Shown here: piece after piece, positions 61,490 through 64,000 of the stretch
Numbering within the stretch: position 1 is the stretch's first letter
How the letters are laid out: each line of letters starts with the position of its first letter
DNA from: Plectrocnemia conspersa
Taxonomy: Eukaryota > Arthropoda > Insecta > Trichoptera > Polycentropodidae
Length of the DNA: 64,000 nt
Direction: 5' to 3'
NCBI GenBank assembly: GCA_009617715.1
Contig: VTFK01000091.1
Location: 1,116,001 to 1,180,000 of the forward strand
Made by a program: the position numbers and the translations under genes
The notes under the pieces: generated by a model
Seen by the model: only the letters and a program-made list of their open reading frames with translations
Told to the model about the DNA's origin: nothing
The model's database searches: none

Positions 61490-61625
61490 TTCTAAAATAC
61501 GGGCTCCAAATCTTTCTTCTTTTGTAACAACACATTTAGGACAACATCGTCTTTGGCAAAATATTGTCTTTGATCAACCGCTACAGGATACTCCTAAATT
61601 TTTATACCTGGGGCTAGAGCACCAC
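61490..61625 (-). pseudogene. Cys-rich fragment of an unidentified mobile element
   Basis: The minus strand reads YKNLGVSCSG, a stop, SKTIFCQRRCCPKCVVTKEE and RFGAR. The C-x(n)-C-C-x-x-C spacing suggests a small zinc-binding domain. I associate this style with repetitive insect ORFs but cannot name it. The plus-strand frame 61434-61658 is a shadow. Confidence 0.3.
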
Positions 61626-61659
61626 TCGCTAATTTATTTCAATAAAATATATTACTAAA

Positions 61660-62377
61660 TTTTTTTGATAAGAAAGGAGTATGCAGAAAATTGTAAGCAC
61701 AAAAATTTAAAATGCGACATTTTTTTAAAAATATTTACATATCTGATTTATTTATTTAAATCATTTAATATTTATCTTAGAATATTTCAATTATTTATCT
61801 CTCTTATATTTATTTATTTCAATTCATGTTATAAGTAACATTAATTAAATTAGAGTTATAAAGGTGTATGTAAATATTATAAAATATACAATACGTAAAT
61901 ACTGCATAACCTTTTTTTGGGCTAACGTATGCGTTTTTTTTATAATAATTGATTTGCATTTTTAAAAAAAGTGTGTAATACGTATGTGTTTTAGAAAAAT
62001 GAAGCTTTTTTGGTGTACTCTTAATGATGTTACAACAATAAATAAAAAATATATATTTTACATAATTATTTACTTAAAAAATACAAGATCAATAAAATTT
62101 GATGTAAAAAAATCACCCGTTAACAAATTTTAATTATTTAATTTAGTACAACTTATCTTTAATTACTAACAGAAAAAATAACATTAGTTTCCAATAAAAA
62201 AGTTTTTTTTAAATTTTTATTTATATATTTTGTCCAATTTTTTAAATATGTTTTTTATTTAAATATAATTATAATGACTTACTTATTGCTAATATTTAAC
62301 ATCTATGTTTAGTGAAGCATATTCCTATTTGGGTAAAAATATTTTTGAATAGAAATAAAAATGTATAAATAATGAAT
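61660..62377. other. AT-rich DNA, nothing recognised
   Basis: Low-complexity A/T sequence without coding signal. Confidence 0.5.
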
Positions 62378-63211
62378 AGTACGCTCGGGATAAGGATGCC
62401 GGTTTGTTATTGTGTGCGTGTACATGTATATGAGAGGAAGAAGCTATGTAGCGTATACTACGTTGTCTCGCTTTCTCTTTTAAGGACAGTCGCTGATTTG
62501 TCAACGCTGGTATTCGTCATTAAAGTGCAGTGTGGCACAGAAGTTCGATCTTCTCTAGTGATTTATTTTAAATAATTTTGTGTTGATATTGGTTTAACCC
62601 AGATATGCCCACTGTCCCATGGGTATGTCACTAAACTCGTGCCACTGTTTTTTTAATTTATAAATGAAATTTTAAGAGAACAAAATTTCTTGGGCATATC
62701 AAGGCTTCAAATATACACTGTAAGTTATTCGGTCTCTTACCCGTAGATTAAAATATTTTAATTATTTTTCCATTAATCAGTTCGTTGTTGGTTTTTTTAC
62801 ACTATTCTCTGTAAGGCTTAAAAATGTTATTATTCTTATCGTTGCGCCAATGATAATTTTTTAATTTATTCAATTGATTCTAATGATTTAATAGAGTCGT
62901 CGAGCCATTAAACAATCTGCGAATAATTTCTTTCCCCATTTTATATCTTTTGCTTTTGAAGAATAGCTAAAGACTTCATTATTTTTTTGACTAGTGAAAG
63001 ATTTTGAATTTTGCAAATATTTAATTAATGACATCAATGTCTGGTTTCTTCGATTATATAATATATTTTTAATTGTCCGTTGAAATTTCCAACTTAGCTC
63101 ACATGTATGTTTCTTTTAAAATAAAAAAAATAAATATTCTGAGCGAAATTGTTCTGAGCCACGCAGTTCACGCACACAATAACAAACCGGAATCCTTATG
63201 CCGAGCGTACT
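62378..63211. mobile_element. 834-bp element with 43-bp terminal inverted repeats
   Basis: The ends 62378-62420 and 63169-63211 are inverse complements with 41 of 43 matches, starting AGTACGCTCGG and ending GTTATTGTGTGCGTG inward. The body has no transposase. Frames at 62372-62575 and 63073-63258 are not recognised. The size and perfect ends fit a non-autonomous DNA transposon. I see no target duplication in the immediate flanks, so the class is open. Confidence 0.65.
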
Positions 63212-63680
63212 CTATGCAAAACCTATTTTTGTTTTCACTTCGCCAGCCATCCCTATAATAAAAAAGGAGCTGGCAGGCCGCTGTGGCGCGGTCATTTTTC
63301 TGTTACATAATATAATTACAGTTTATTGTTACTGTTTGTCATATTTTCATAGGTTATTGTTCTCCATTTTTTTGCGCCCGTGGTCAGCCGCGATGACTGT
63401 AATTTTTTTTATACACGTACACTCGCTTTGAACTTTAGATTTTCGTTTGCTATTTGAACGACCGATTCAATTGCTTATACATCTATAACTACAGTATATA
63501 AAATGAGCAGCTTATAATATCTAATATCTAAAAGACCTGGGTTCAAATATCATATTTGCTGTCATTAATACATATATAATTATAATTTTAAACAGATTAA
63601 GTGTTTCTAGATTTACATGAAAATGATTAATGTCTGTGCAAAAATGTTTTTTGACAAACCATTTCAAAGGCATAAAAAAG
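63212..63680. other. Intergenic DNA before the right-hand promoter-like region
   Basis: A short GC-richer patch at 63265-63295 (GGCCGCTGTGGCGCGGTC, partly palindromic) and otherwise AT-rich DNA. No gene seen. Confidence 0.4.
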
Positions 63681-63699
63681 GTATAACATTGAATTCAAT

Positions 63700-64000
63700 T
63701 TGTAAACCTCAGACGTAAACGTGAATTTACGTCACATTTACGTCAGATTCAGCACATATGACCACACGCAAAAACCCTTTGGCGCGACACAATCGCTTTT
63801 TATAGTTTGAACCCACACCGCACATAAAGGGCGAGTGAGAGAGAGATTTCGGATGCAGATCCCAAAATCCCTACGATGCAATAAATTCGCAAATATTGCC
63901 TTCTCGTTCGTCGAGCATTGCTCATTCGTATCCCTTTCCGGCTTCGAGCCAAAAGAAGAAAAAAAACGCGTATATAAAAAAAGATAACTGTATAAAATCG
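63700..64000 (+). promoter_or_regulatory. Promoter-like region of a gene beginning past the right edge
   Basis: Two TTACGTCA octamers (63727-63734 and 63738-63745, the CRE/AP-1 type) are 11 bp apart, one helical turn. A GAGA tract (GAGTGAGAGAGAGA) lies at about 63833. A TATA box, TATATAAAAA, lies at 63971-63980, so a start site would fall near 64005, outside the window. GC rises in between. The order CRE, GAGA, TATA on the plus strand is what a regulated insect promoter would show; the gene itself cannot be seen. Confidence 0.4.

Overview
This is an AT-rich eukaryotic window, almost certainly from an insect. The transposon set (piggyBac, mariner, hAT, Jockey-type and other non-LTR elements, a Gypsy-type element), small introns with GT/AG borders and ATCGAT (DRE-like) motifs all fit an insect. 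The order or species cannot be told from the sequence. Most of the 64 kb is low-complexity intergenic or intronic DNA filled with old, broken mobile elements. Only a few short stretches look like host coding exons, and these stand out by higher GC and good splice sites.

Left end (1-3.7 kb). A GC-rich first coding exon of an unnamed gene runs leftward from an ATG at 604 and leaves the window. About 1.5 kb away a candidate small gene runs rightward: an ATCGAT-rich promoter (2030-2147), a long 5' leader with an in-frame upstream ORF, then three coding exons (2559-2582, 2756-2848, 3353-3385) that join in phase into a 49-residue protein, followed by a poly(A) signal. I do not recognise the protein. 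It is the best candidate here for an undescribed gene.

Middle (3.7-57 kb). This part is a graveyard of mobile elements: two LINE C-terminal relics in opposite orientation (9.2 and 21.1 kb), a Gypsy-type relic (10 kb), two related piggyBac transposase relics (15.8 and 53.6 kb) with a shared 3' region that holds an 85-bp minisatellite and a tiny ATG mini-exon with a splice donor, a hAT element nested in the second piggyBac copy with its 8-bp target duplication visible, a mariner relic (35.7 kb) next to an LTR-like repeat that recurs at 49.6 kb, and LINE fragments at 24.6, 27.1-27.4 and 35.2 kb. From 25.7 to 30.0 kb lies a 4.2-kb foldback with 1.3-kb arms around a 1.7-kb spacer. Possible single host exons sit at 5.69 kb (+), 33.97 kb (-) and 46.77 kb (-).

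Right end (57-64 kb). GC-richer islands, a broken Jockey-type LINE (minus strand, 60.4-61.4 kb), a possible non-coding exon (60304-60417, +) and an 834-bp element with 43-bp inverted ends (62378-63211). The window ends in a promoter-like region with two CRE octamers one helical turn apart, a GAGA tract and a TATA box at 63971, whose start site would fall just past the right edge.
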